Of a stretch of DNA of 64,000 nt, positions 45,911 to 54,124 are shown one piece after another (position 1 is the first letter of the stretch; each line of letters starts with the position of its first letter). Below the pieces are notes generated by a model. The model was not told where the DNA came from, ran no database searches, and saw only the letters and a list, made by a program, of their open reading frames with translations. A program made the position numbers and the translations under genes. The DNA comes from Methanomicrobiales archaeon (GTDB taxonomy: Archaea; Halobacteriota; Methanomicrobia; Methanomicrobiales; Methanospirillaceae). The stretch is from assembly GCA_025358115.1 (NCBI GenBank), contig JANYKQ010000058.1:1-64000 (forward strand), read 5' to 3'.

Positions 45911-46549
45911 ATGCAAGCAGGTCACCCTGAAGAAACACCCGATGCGCTGGAAGCCAGTATGGACAGAGGGGGGGTAAAGCCAGAACTCCAGCAAAAAGTC
46001 CTAAGGCTTTCAGAATTCCATACCTACCCGGCACCCGGTGTCCTCATCGGTGCATTCATGGTGGACTATGCACTGGAACTGCTCGGGGTTACCGCTGACA
46101 AAAAACTCTACGGGGTCTGCGAGACTCCCAAGTGCCTCCCGGATGCCCTGCAGGTGATGGCCCACTGCACAACCGGTAACAACCGGCTCAAAGTTGTACC
46201 GATCGGGAAATTTGCTATTACCCTGAACGCACCCACTGAAGGCGAGACCGCAGAAGCTGTGCGGGTGTACGTGGATCTGGAGAAACTCAAATATTATCCC
46301 ATAATTGATATCTGGTATGCCAACAGCCCGACCTATGACAAACATACCATGAAAGGGCTCCTGCAGGATGAGATCTTCCGCGCCGGACGTATGATCCTCT
46401 CCTTTGAACGGGTCCTGGTCCCGGTTAAGATAAAGAAGAAATGGTCCTCGGTCTCCTGTCCCTGCTGCGGAGAGACCGTTCCCGATTACCTGATCGAAGG
46501 TGATCGCTGCGGGGCCTGCGGTTCGATGAAATATTATGAGAAGATATGA
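45911..46549 (+). CDS. FwdE-family protein with C-terminal zinc ribbon
   Basis: 212 residues. The FwdE-type domain spans about 30-160: FHTYPAPGVLIGAFMVDYAL, YGVCETPKCLPDALQVMAHC and TGNNRLKVVPIGKFAITL. A zinc ribbon at about 178-208 follows (CPCCGETVPD, RCGACGS). FwdE is induced with molybdenum formylmethanofuran dehydrogenase in some methanogens but is not a core subunit. The usual Cys-His of FHTCP-type motifs reads FHTYP here, so one metal ligand may be lost. Confidence 0.85.
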   Translation: MQAGHPEETPDALEASMDRGGVKPELQQKVLRLSEFHTYPAPGVLIGAFMVDYALELLGVTADKKLYGVCETPKCLPDALQVMAHCTTGNNRLKVVPIGKFAITLNAPTEGETAEAVRVYVDLEKLKYYPIIDIWYANSPTYDKHTMKGLLQDEIFRAGRMILSFERVLVPVKIKKKWSSVSCPCCGETVPDYLIEGDRCGACGSMKYYEKI

Positions 46550-46669
46550 GCCGGAACTAACGGCTCTCGAACGAAGACGTCACACTTTTTTATTATCAGC
46601 AGATAACCAGGGCACCAGTTGAACCGCGAAGGTACATCCGGTAGGAGCAACGATGAAAAAGAGTGGAGG

Positions 46670-47086
46670 TTATTCGGTTGCGGTATGGGGGGTTTCAGTT
46701 TTCCGGACGGGTTTTTTCACCCAGATCAGTTCCTTGCCATCAAAGGCAAAGGATTTCATGACAAAAATTTTGAGATCTTTTGGCATCTTTGAGGTATCTG
46801 CGTTGCCAGGTACGATGATCGCATAATCGTAGCGCGGACTCGACCCGTCAAATACCGGTTCAGGGCGAATCAGCTCGTTGATCATATCGAGGGTAACTTC
46901 TTTTTTGAACGTAACCAGGAGCCTGACAATCTCCAGGTACCCGTTGTTCATCCGTTTTACCAGAACAACAGTATCATAGCCGGTCCCCTTCTTTTTAGGG
47001 GTGATCTTCCAGCCGTCAAAACTGGAGTAGATGTGTTTTATCTCCTGCAATACAAAATCGTGCATGATATCAGTGCAGATGCCCAT
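46670..47086 (-). CDS. Hypothetical protein, 138 residues
   Basis: Alternating strands and helices (YDTVVLVKRMNNGYLEIVRL; RYDYAIIVPGNAD; DGKELIWVKKP) with a basic surface. No motif recognised. Plausible codon use and an AT-rich promoter region upstream support it as a gene. Confidence 0.65.
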   Translation of the reverse strand: MGICTDIMHDFVLQEIKHIYSSFDGWKITPKKKGTGYDTVVLVKRMNNGYLEIVRLLVTFKKEVTLDMINELIRPEPVFDGSSPRYDYAIIVPGNADTSKMPKDLKIFVMKSFAFDGKELIWVKKPVRKTETPHTATE

Positions 47087-47482
47087 AGATACTCAATTAA
47101 CTTACTTTGTTAAAAAATAAAAATGCTGTGTTAAATACTTTTAACTAACTGTTCATGTTCACTGGTCATAGTGAACGAGGAGCGGGATCTCAGAAAGAGA
47201 TCTTTTCCAGAACTGGTAAAACTGCCTGATGAAATCCAAGGCGCGGAGCAAATTTTATTAAGTTTATTTACTTAACAATATCATTTTATTAACATAAAAT
47301 TAATACTAGTTTGCCCAGAAAAACGGGCAGGTCAGAATATTCATTACCGGTTCATGGTATAGACATCATGCCACGATGTCTTAATTTCTGACTAATACCT
47401 CATTTCCCGGATGCGGCCGCCAGTCAGCGTATCACACTTCTTATGCGACCGCTCCGGCAATTAAAAAAAAGAGGCAGGTTAC
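47087..47482. other. Intergenic region with several hairpins
   Basis: No coding frame. Inverted repeats: GTTCAC/GTGAAC at about 47157-47176, GCCC/GGGC near 47313-47328, and AGACATC/GATGTCT at about 47363-47383 with a 7-nt loop. AT-rich DNA lies between. Possibly a leader of the 47086 gene or an unannotated small RNA. Confidence 0.35.
47463..47470 (-). terminator. T-run terminator of the MoSto-like gene
   Basis: Eight T residues on the minus strand about 13 nt after the stop. Confidence 0.45.
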
Positions 47483-48289
47483 TTACGCCCGGATGATTGT
47501 CCCGATATTTTTCCCGTTGATCGCTTTCTCGATATTTCCGCGCTTATGGCAGTTGATGATCCGCACTTCCCGGATATGCACAGCGTCTTTGAGAAGCTGG
47601 ACAACCATGGGTTCGAGAACCATGTCCTCGAGATCCATTTTGATCAGTTCTTTGGCCGTGATATCCCGGATCAATTCGGCATCGGGATTTTTACGGGGGT
47701 CCTCCGCATACAGCCCATCCACATTCTTCCCGATGATGCAGCTCTTTGCCCCGAGCACTTCAGCGATCAGGAATGCGCCGGTATCGGTACGGTGAGGGGG
47801 TACCATGGTATTGCCGGCCGGGTGCTCGTACAGGCCGTACGGGGGCGTGCCATGAATGACCGGCAGGATGCCGAGTTTCAGGAGCATCGGGAGTTCAAGG
47901 AGATCGCCCGTATGGATCCGCTGGCCATTGTATTTTGAGAGGAGGATAGAGACCATGATCGCGTTCTGCTCGGAGATCTTTGCCGAGAGTTCCGCAAGGA
48001 CGCCGGTGGGCATCCCTAAGTCCATACCGATGTCCATGATGTGGCGAACCCGCCCCCCTCCACCTGTAACAACCAGCAGCTTGTGCTTTCTGGATGCTTC
48101 CCCAATCTCTTCGCAGAGCGGGTGCATCACTTCGCGCCCGTAATCGATCGCCCCGTGTCCTCCTATCTTGATGATATTGATCTCCGGCGCGATACGGATC
48201 TGTTCGGTCGCCTTCCGCTTCTTCATCATACCTTTTCGTACGAGTGTTTCACCCTGGAGACCACTCTCAAGTTCAAACCGCGTTTTCAT
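47483..48289 (-). CDS. Molybdenum-storage-protein-like amino-acid-kinase-fold protein
   Basis: 268 residues from ATG 48289 (a TTG two codons upstream is less likely). It matches the MosA/MosB pattern from memory: IIKIGGHGAIDYGRE, VVTGGGGRVRHI, GLGMPTGVLAELSAKISEQNA-type segment, HGTPPYGLYEHPA, VPPHRTDTGAFLIAE, GKNVDGLYAEDP and VREV-type IREVRIINCHKRGN before GTII. It differs from UMP kinase at these positions. MoSto proteins store molybdate or tungstate as polyoxometalate using ATP. The promoter shares an element with tupA. Confidence 0.82.
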   Translation of the reverse strand: MKTRFELESGLQGETLVRKGMMKKRKATEQIRIAPEINIIKIGGHGAIDYGREVMHPLCEEIGEASRKHKLLVVTGGGGRVRHIMDIGMDLGMPTGVLAELSAKISEQNAIMVSILLSKYNGQRIHTGDLLELPMLLKLGILPVIHGTPPYGLYEHPAGNTMVPPHRTDTGAFLIAEVLGAKSCIIGKNVDGLYAEDPRKNPDAELIRDITAKELIKMDLEDMVLEPMVVQLLKDAVHIREVRIINCHKRGNIEKAINGKNIGTIIRA

Positions 48290-48321
48290 GTGCAATCAGC
48301 CAACCAGTCTATGACAATGGA

Positions 48322-48350
48322 AAGTTATAAGTCCATGTAAACCAGTTGAT
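48322..48350 (-). promoter_or_regulatory. Shared CAACTGGT element plus TATA, MoSto-like gene
   Basis: Minus strand: gata-ta-tCAACTGGT at about 48352-48341, then 10 nt, then a TATA-like ttataact at 48330-48323. The distance from the end of CAACTGGT to the end of TAACT is 18 nt, as in tupA. Confidence 0.55.
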
Positions 48351-48427
48351 ATATCAGAGTCATTACTCTACTGACACGTAAGATTCATGTGCCTGTGGGT
48401 TTGAGTGATGGCATGGAGGGAAAAACC

Positions 48428-48634
48428 ATGAAGATCTACGTGCGTGAGCGCCAGAAGGTCGGAGAAGGCGTTGAGTCGCCCAAGTACCGCATTGTTGCAA
48501 TAACCGGTGGACAACTCCAGGTTGAGGCAACCCATTTCCGGAAATTCGAAGTCGAGCAGATCGCCAAAGATGTGGGCGCAGAAGTTGTGTTTATGAAGCC
48601 GGTGGCTGATGAGCACAAGAAGAAACAACACTAA
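48428..48634 (+). CDS. Small hypothetical protein, 68 residues
   Basis: ATG 48428 with GGAGGG 7 nt upstream. Begins MKIYVRERQKVGEGVESPKY, then RIVAITGGQLQVEATHFRK and a charged tail KPVADEHKKKQH. Beta-alpha type small fold. No family recognised. It is divergent from the MoSto-like gene. Confidence 0.7.
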   Translation: MKIYVRERQKVGEGVESPKYRIVAITGGQLQVEATHFRKFEVEQIAKDVGAEVVFMKPVADEHKKKQH

Positions 48635-48747
48635 TCTTTTTTATTCTGTTCCCGTGTCCTTACGGGATATGACAGGGATCTGCTCTGGAAAAATTCCGGT
48701 GAAGCCTCTTTATGGGAGCATGCACAATAATTCCATGAAGATGATTC

Positions 48748-49086
48748 ATGGCCGCGCTTTCCGTTGATATTCTGTTCGATGCCGCAGTCCGTATCCAGCT
48801 GCTCGAGCGTTCGATAACGATCGTATTTGCCGATAATACCATCCGGATGAAGTTCCCGACAACGCGGCGGCTTGCCGAATTTCTCGATGTCCAGCATTAT
48901 TATGTACTCCCCTATTTTGCCATGATGGAGCAGGAGGAGCTGGTCACCCGGGCCGAGCGGGTCGGAATTATCACAACGGCGAAAGGCAGCCGGAAAATGA
49001 TCGATCTCATGCAGCAGAACTACCGGAAGGAATGCAATGAGATTCTTGGCGCAGCAATTTTTAATGAGTTACTCAAAAAATGCTGA
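48748..49086 (+). CDS. Winged-helix protein, candidate regulator of metal genes
   Basis: 112 residues. TTRRLAEFLDVQHYYVLPYF looks like the recognition helix and EELVTRAERVGIITTAKGSR like a wing, the layout of small archaeal wHTH regulators. It lies between the MoSto-like gene and tupA, whose promoters share a motif, so it is a candidate for the binding protein (inference). No metal-binding cysteines are present. Confidence 0.65.
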   Translation: MAALSVDILFDAAVRIQLLERSITIVFADNTIRMKFPTTRRLAEFLDVQHYYVLPYFAMMEQEELVTRAERVGIITTAKGSRKMIDLMQQNYRKECNEILGAAIFNELLKKC

Positions 49087-49159
49087 AAAGACAGCAGAAA
49101 CTTTTTTTATTTATTATTAATAAATCCTCGATATCAATAAAAAAACCTTAAAACCATTT

Positions 49160-49190
49160 GATAACCAACTGGTAATCAGATGTTTTTAAC
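49160..49190 (+). promoter_or_regulatory. Imperfect palindrome with CAACTGGT and TATA upstream of tupA
   Basis: GATAACCAACTGGTAATC at 49160-49177 is nearly its own reverse complement. A TATA-like tttttaact (49182-49190) follows at the same spacing as in the MoSto-like promoter. Confidence 0.55.
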
Positions 49191-49246
49191 TCGGATAAAA
49201 AAGAAACATTGAATACTGTTCTTACCTACCGGTATCCGGTTTAATT

Positions 49247-50305
49247 ATGACGAAAAAAGTGCATGTAACCTTTATTGCAGCAGTATTCCTGCTGTTGTTC
49301 CTTGCAGCCTGCTTTGCAGGGTGCACGAGCCAGACTCCGGCCACCCCCGCGACTACGCCAGCAGCTGTACCGGCTGCAACGACAGTAGCTGCGACCCCGG
49401 CTGCGTCGCAGTCCCTCGTTATCGCAACGACCACGAGCCTGTACGACACCAAACTCCTCGACTATCTCCAGCCCATGTTCGAGAAGAAGTACAATGTCCA
49501 ACTCAAGATAACCTCCCAGGGATCCGGTAAGGCCATTGAACTTGCCAAGAATGGTGATGCAGATGTCCTGCTCGTCCACTCGCCAGCCGCGGAACTGACA
49601 TTCATGAAAGACGGTTATGGCCTGAACCGGCGCTCGTTCGCTTCAAACTCATTTGTGATCGTGGGCCCGGCAGCAGATCCGGCCGGTATCAAGGATATGA
49701 CTCCTGAGAAAGCCATGACAACGCTGCTCTTAAAAGGCACCAACAAGACGGCGGGTATTTCCTTCGTATCCCGTGGCGATGGTTCCGGAACCCACTCTGC
49801 CGAGAAGACAGTCTGGTCCAAAGCCGGATACAACTACACCACCCAGGTCCAGAAGTCCGGGAACTGGTATGTAGAAGCAGGTAAGGGTATGGGAGAGACG
49901 CTCCAGATGGCAAGCGAGAAGGGAGGATACGCTCTGACTGACGAAGGAACATACCTTGCCTACAAGAGCAAACTCAACCTTGTGCCGGTTGTGACCAAGG
50001 GCGCAAGCCTGCTCAACATCTACAGCGTAATGGCAGTCTACAATGACAAGCAGCCCGCTGACAAGATCCAGATGGCCAACAATTTCATCAATTTCCTGAT
50101 CGATCCGCAAACCCAGAAGGACATCGGCACCTTTGGTATTGAAACGTATGGAAAATCCCTCTTCATCCCCATGAGTGTCGAAGTCCCGACCTCGACTGCG
50201 GGCTGGGTAGGAGATTACAGCACGCCGGCAACAGCGATTGCACCGGCACCTGCCGCAACGACTGCTCCCGTAACCACTGCTGCACCGGCAGCCACAACAA
50301 CATAA
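49247..50305 (+). CDS. tupA: Tungstate/molybdate-binding lipoprotein (TupA type)
   Basis: 352 residues. Signal peptide with lipobox (CFAGC, Cys25), then a Pro/Ala/Thr-rich linker. The binding domain starts LVIATTTSLYDTKLLDYLQP, the hallmark of TupA, with a GSGKAIELAKNGDADVLLVH segment and SRGDGSGTHSAEK. A second Ala/Pro/Thr-rich tail of about 30 residues ends the protein. No TupB permease or TupC ATPase is adjacent, so it must serve a transporter encoded elsewhere. It is convergent with a MOT1-type permease. Confidence 0.92.
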   Translation: MTKKVHVTFIAAVFLLLFLAACFAGCTSQTPATPATTPAAVPAATTVAATPAASQSLVIATTTSLYDTKLLDYLQPMFEKKYNVQLKITSQGSGKAIELAKNGDADVLLVHSPAAELTFMKDGYGLNRRSFASNSFVIVGPAADPAGIKDMTPEKAMTTLLLKGTNKTAGISFVSRGDGSGTHSAEKTVWSKAGYNYTTQVQKSGNWYVEAGKGMGETLQMASEKGGYALTDEGTYLAYKSKLNLVPVVTKGASLLNIYSVMAVYNDKQPADKIQMANNFINFLIDPQTQKDIGTFGIETYGKSLFIPMSVEVPTSTAGWVGDYSTPATAIAPAPAATTAPVTTAAPAATTT

Positions 50306-50311
50306 TCTCAC

Positions 50312-50319
50312 TTTTTTTT
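50312..50319 (+). terminator. Oligo-T terminator of tupA
   Basis: Eight T residues shortly after the stop. Confidence 0.45.
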
Positions 50320-50379
50320 AACCGGGACCTCCGGTGTTTTGTAGAAATAGTGTGGTCCTGATAGAGAGCACACGGCATT

Positions 50380-51507
50380 TCAGTGGATATCCTGCACGGT
50401 CTTTTCCTTACGTAAGGAAACGATGTATGCAAGGATCATGCCCACAATAAATGCGAGCGTCATTGAGCTGACCAGTGCGAGAATCCCTATAATCCCAGTG
50501 ATCAGAAGCGAGTCGGTCTTGAAACTGTGCCGGCTCATCTCGATCCCGACAAATATCAGGAGTGCTCCCAGCACACCGACTGCGATGATGGAGAGCACCT
50601 GAGGGGAGGAGAAGAAGAGGGCGAGGATGATGAAGATAAGTCCAGCGTAGATATTTGCCCCACCGGTTCGTGCCCCGTACCGGTACTGTCCTGCAAGTCC
50701 TCCCGCCCCATGACACATGGGAAAGCCCCCGAACGGGACGGAAAAGATGTTCATAAGACCGATGCTTGTCGAGAATTTTTTGGGCGGCACATCCTTTCCA
50801 AAGAGATCTTTAGTCAGGAGCGAGGTGGCAAGGATCGCATTGGTGATGGTGAGGACTACCTGGGGAAGAACGAGTGTTGAGAATGCAGATGAGAAATCCG
50901 TTGGCAGGGGAATGACGAGCTGCGGTGCAGGAATCAGGCTTATGGGGGGAACGCCGTACAGGGCAATTCCCCCGACAAGGCCGACCCCGATGACCACGAT
51001 CGTGGAGAGGTCCGGGATGGACCGGTACCGTGCAAGGAAATAAAAGGCCGCGATGATGGCGATGCCGATAAGAAAGAACGTGGGATCCTTAACCACAAAT
51101 CCCAATGATGACCGGAACAGGAGAAGCGCTAATCCGAGCTGGATACCCCGCACAACACTCTGGGGGACCCATCGTTCAATGGCTGCAAAGAACCTGCCAT
51201 AGCCAAGTACGAGAAATATGATCCCGAGGATAAGACCTGCAGCGGCAATCTCACCGCTCCCGATAGATCCCGCGATCACGATCACCGCTACTGCCTTCAT
51301 CGGCTCCAGGGGGATAGGCAGCCGGTAATACAGGCCCGTGAGGATGAACCAGATACCAAAAAAGAGGAGGATATACCGGGCATTGACATCCGAGACCAGT
51401 GCGACTGCAAGGATGAGGGGTATGATCGTCCCGAAATCCCCCAGTGATCCCGCCAGCTCGGAGAGATTGAATCGCAGGGGTGGCAGGGCAGTGGGGGATT
51501 TAGGCAT
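50380..51507 (-). CDS. MOT1-type molybdate/sulfate permease
   Basis: 375 residues, about ten membrane helices. LAGSLGDFGTIIPL near the N terminus and GGFPMCHGAGGLAGQYRYGA are the two conserved MOT1 motifs (molybdate transporters related to the SulP fold but without a STAS domain). It supplies an energetically cheaper route for molybdate alongside the TupA system. Convergent with tupA, 74 nt apart. Confidence 0.9.
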   Translation of the reverse strand: MPKSPTALPPLRFNLSELAGSLGDFGTIIPLILAVALVSDVNARYILLFFGIWFILTGLYYRLPIPLEPMKAVAVIVIAGSIGSGEIAAAGLILGIIFLVLGYGRFFAAIERWVPQSVVRGIQLGLALLLFRSSLGFVVKDPTFFLIGIAIIAAFYFLARYRSIPDLSTIVVIGVGLVGGIALYGVPPISLIPAPQLVIPLPTDFSSAFSTLVLPQVVLTITNAILATSLLTKDLFGKDVPPKKFSTSIGLMNIFSVPFGGFPMCHGAGGLAGQYRYGARTGGANIYAGLIFIILALFFSSPQVLSIIAVGVLGALLIFVGIEMSRHSFKTDSLLITGIIGILALVSSMTLAFIVGMILAYIVSLRKEKTVQDIH

Positions 51508-51751
51508 ACGTGGCTTGACTCACGAGGGGGAGATGACTCCCTCTTTACGGTAGTACGGGTCGGGCAGATTTGGTCTTGTTAACCATTATCTGTACTAACG
51601 ATCGGCTTAATATCTCGTTTTCCTTTAACAGTTGAAGGATTCTTCTGTATTTTTATCTTTTCCGGAACAGAGCGAAAATTGCCCGGCCTTTGATCGAAAG
51701 ATTCTTTTTTATACCTGTTTTCCCATTATCCTGTATATACGAGGAATTGTG

Positions 51752-52474
51752 ATGAAGATTAACCGTATTTATCTGGCATTCATTGCCGTTGTGCTTATGC
51801 TTGCATGCTTTTCGGTAGTGTCTGCTGCTGAGCCGATTGGCGGGAACCAGGGCTGGATTGCTGTTCACTGTAATGTTGATGGAGCCCAGGTCTATTTCGA
51901 TGGAACGTATGAAGGTGTGATCTCCGGCGGCGTACTTACCGTCCCGGTCTACAGCACCGGTACCCCACTGAAATCATTCACGGTCAGTAAAGCCGGGTAC
52001 ACCCCGTACACCGGCCCTATCCCGGCCATGCCCGGCAAGGGAGAGACCTTTGATGTGTATGCTACCTTAAACCTGGCTACTCCTACTGCCCCCCCGACCC
52101 CTGCGGTTATCGGTGGCGGCCAGGGATGGTATGTTGTTAACTGTAATGTGAACGGAGCAACCGTCTCATTCAATAACCAGGTTGTGGGTGTAATTACCCA
52201 GGGAACCCTGACGGTCCCGGTCTATACTACCGGTACTCCTTATACAACCTATACCGTGTCTATGAATGGCTACCTGCCATATACTGCAACCTTAACCAGT
52301 GTCCCTGCTCCCGGGGAGAGTATCCAGCTCTATGCGACCCTCAACCCGGCCCCAACAGCACCCCCGACTGCAGTACCGACACCGGTACCCACCAAATCCC
52401 CCCTGCCGCTCCCCCTCATCCTTATCGGGCTGGGTATTGCAGGAATAATATCTATCCGTAAGGGACGTTTCTGA
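51752..52474 (+). CDS. Surface-anchored protein with two PEGA domains
   Basis: 240 residues from ATG 51752, with GAGG about 8 nt upstream. A signal peptide (AFIAVVLMLACFSVVSAAE) precedes two tandem PEGA-like repeats of about 85 residues, each starting GG-x-QGW and containing VNCNVNGATVSF or VHCNVDGAQVYF. A Pro/Thr-rich linker, a membrane helix and a short basic tail (RKGRF) follow. This is an extracellular, membrane-tethered beta protein, common in methanogens. Confidence 0.88.
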   Translation: MKINRIYLAFIAVVLMLACFSVVSAAEPIGGNQGWIAVHCNVDGAQVYFDGTYEGVISGGVLTVPVYSTGTPLKSFTVSKAGYTPYTGPIPAMPGKGETFDVYATLNLATPTAPPTPAVIGGGQGWYVVNCNVNGATVSFNNQVVGVITQGTLTVPVYTTGTPYTTYTVSMNGYLPYTATLTSVPAPGESIQLYATLNPAPTAPPTAVPTPVPTKSPLPLPLILIGLGIAGIISIRKGRF

Positions 52475-52521
52475 TCCCTGCGGACTCTTTTTTTGTTTTT
52501 AAAATCTGACTAAAACGCGTC

Positions 52522-52683
52522 TTATATTTTCTGACGGCAGACGTTATTCCCGTTGGGTGTAAAAAAGGTACGGGTCTTCGGTGTTCCGCGCGGGTAAGTG
52601 ATGCTCCTGAGAATTCGGGCGCAGGGGGAATCATCCTCCATCTCTGTCATCCCTTCGATACCCGCGTGACCTGTAACCGTCAT
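52522..52683 (-). CDS. Possible small protein, 53 residues
   Basis: ATG 52683 to stop 52522, with an internal ATG preceded by AAGGG. GC-rich third positions fit coding. It contains EDDSPCARILRSITYPRGTP and a second Cys near the end. No family known. Low confidence because it is short and lacks a clear ribosome-binding site. Confidence 0.35.
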   Translation of the reverse strand: MTVTGHAGIEGMTEMEDDSPCARILRSITYPRGTPKTRTFFTPNGNNVCRQKI

Positions 52684-52771
52684 GAGCCGGATTTTTAGAT
52701 CCGTGCGATGCAATCAGGATACCATCGCCCGATACGCTTGTGTTATCAACAAAAAAGAGGAAATAAAATTT

Positions 52772-53665
52772 TCAGGATGGTGATTTTTTTGCCGGATTAT
52801 CGCTGGTATCCGTCATCACCTTTTCAATATCCTGCCGGAATTTTTCGAAGTGGAGTTCATCAAGTTGCTCAGACAGGAGCCTCCCGCTCCATGCGCGACG
52901 GTATACCCATTCGACAATTTTCTGAATCGCAATAATTACCTGCTCTTCGGTCTCAACGGTCAGCAGTTGTCGGCCGATTTTGGGATGCCTCCCTCTCCTT
53001 CCGCCAACCGTGATAAGAAAATGCCGGTGTTCTGCTTTGAGGAGATCAAAATGACAGGACTGGATGCATACCCCGCACTGGACGCACTTGTCATCGGTGA
53101 GTTCTGAGATGCCATTGCGGATCTTAATCGCCTTTTCTTTACAGTACTCGACGCAGGATCCACATCCCGTACAGAGACCGGGAGTACGGAGGGGGCGCAC
53201 TCTCCCAATCACACCAATCTCGTTGAGCATCGGACTGGTACAGGCATTCGGGCAGCCCGACAAGGCAATGCGCATCTTTACCGGCATCTCTTTTCCAAAC
53301 ATTTTCTCATCAATTTTTTTGGCGAGACTGATGGTATCGATGTTTGCAAATTTGCAGCGTTCAATGCCGGGACATGCGATGATATTTACAATCTCATCCT
53401 TTTCCGAGCCAACAGGTGTTTCGTTCTTCGCAAGAGCTTTTTCAACTTTTTTGAGCAGGCCCGGTTTTACATGCGGGATCTCTAACGTCTGGCGGGTGGT
53501 GCAGTGAACGGTACCCTTTCCATATTTTTTCGCGATTGTTGCAATACCCCGTAACTGTTCGATAGAGAAAATACCTGCAGGGGCCCTGATGCGAATGGTA
53601 CAGAAGTCTGCGTCCCGCTCGGTGATGACGCCCCCTTTCATATGAATACCAAAATCCGTGCGCAT
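52772..53665 (-). CDS. Second small siroheme/[4Fe-4S] reductase-like protein
   Basis: 297 residues, collinear with 27849-28724: TTRQTLEIPHV, CPGIERC and CPNAC siroheme/cluster ligands, ferredoxin insert CTGCGSCVEYC and CVQCGVCIQSC, and GGRRGRHPKIG. The C-terminal extension is NPAKKSPS. It is as diverged from the other copy as separate paralogues, so different substrates or conditions are likely (inference). It stands alone, divergent from the thermosome gene. Confidence 0.85.
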   Translation of the reverse strand: MRTDFGIHMKGGVITERDADFCTIRIRAPAGIFSIEQLRGIATIAKKYGKGTVHCTTRQTLEIPHVKPGLLKKVEKALAKNETPVGSEKDEIVNIIACPGIERCKFANIDTISLAKKIDEKMFGKEMPVKMRIALSGCPNACTSPMLNEIGVIGRVRPLRTPGLCTGCGSCVEYCKEKAIKIRNGISELTDDKCVQCGVCIQSCHFDLLKAEHRHFLITVGGRRGRHPKIGRQLLTVETEEQVIIAIQKIVEWVYRRAWSGRLLSEQLDELHFEKFRQDIEKVMTDTSDNPAKKSPS

Positions 53666-54124
53666 TGATCAGTAATAGGTAAAAACCTGTTATTAATGAT
53701 GAGGTGTTGACACGAACCTGTCATTCAAATACGATCATTATCGTTTTTTTATCCTGGTAATGCACAATCATATTTATCGGTGAAATATTTTTTAGGATCT
53801 CCGGATTTTGCAGTTCCCATGGAGTGGGGTGAATATTACTCTGAACCTTGAACGAGATGGATACACATAAAACCGATGCAGGTTAATCTGTTTTATCATC
53901 TGGTGATGAAGTCCACCATCAATCGCCCGGACAGGGATGACGACTTCCCTTTTACCGGCACCGGTATCCGCGCCAGCCGTCTTTGATCCCGTCAAAGACG
54001 AGCTATCCCCGTATGTGGATTATCTAAAAACAATCCCTAACGTGGCCAATCGGGATTTATGCAGGAATAATTCCCGGCACCGGTAACAGGACAATGGATG
54101 GAACAAGATAAGAGAGGTATACTT
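53666..54124. other. Divergent intergenic region, siroheme protein / thermosome
   Basis: No gene seen. AT-rich left half (catatttatcggtgaaat) and a thermosome leader ending in a GAGGT ribosome-binding site at about 54113. Confidence 0.4.

Noticed and set aside
53792..53995. 67-codon minus frame in the thermosome promoter region
   Set aside because: No ribosome-binding site, no motif, and it sits in a divergent promoter region.
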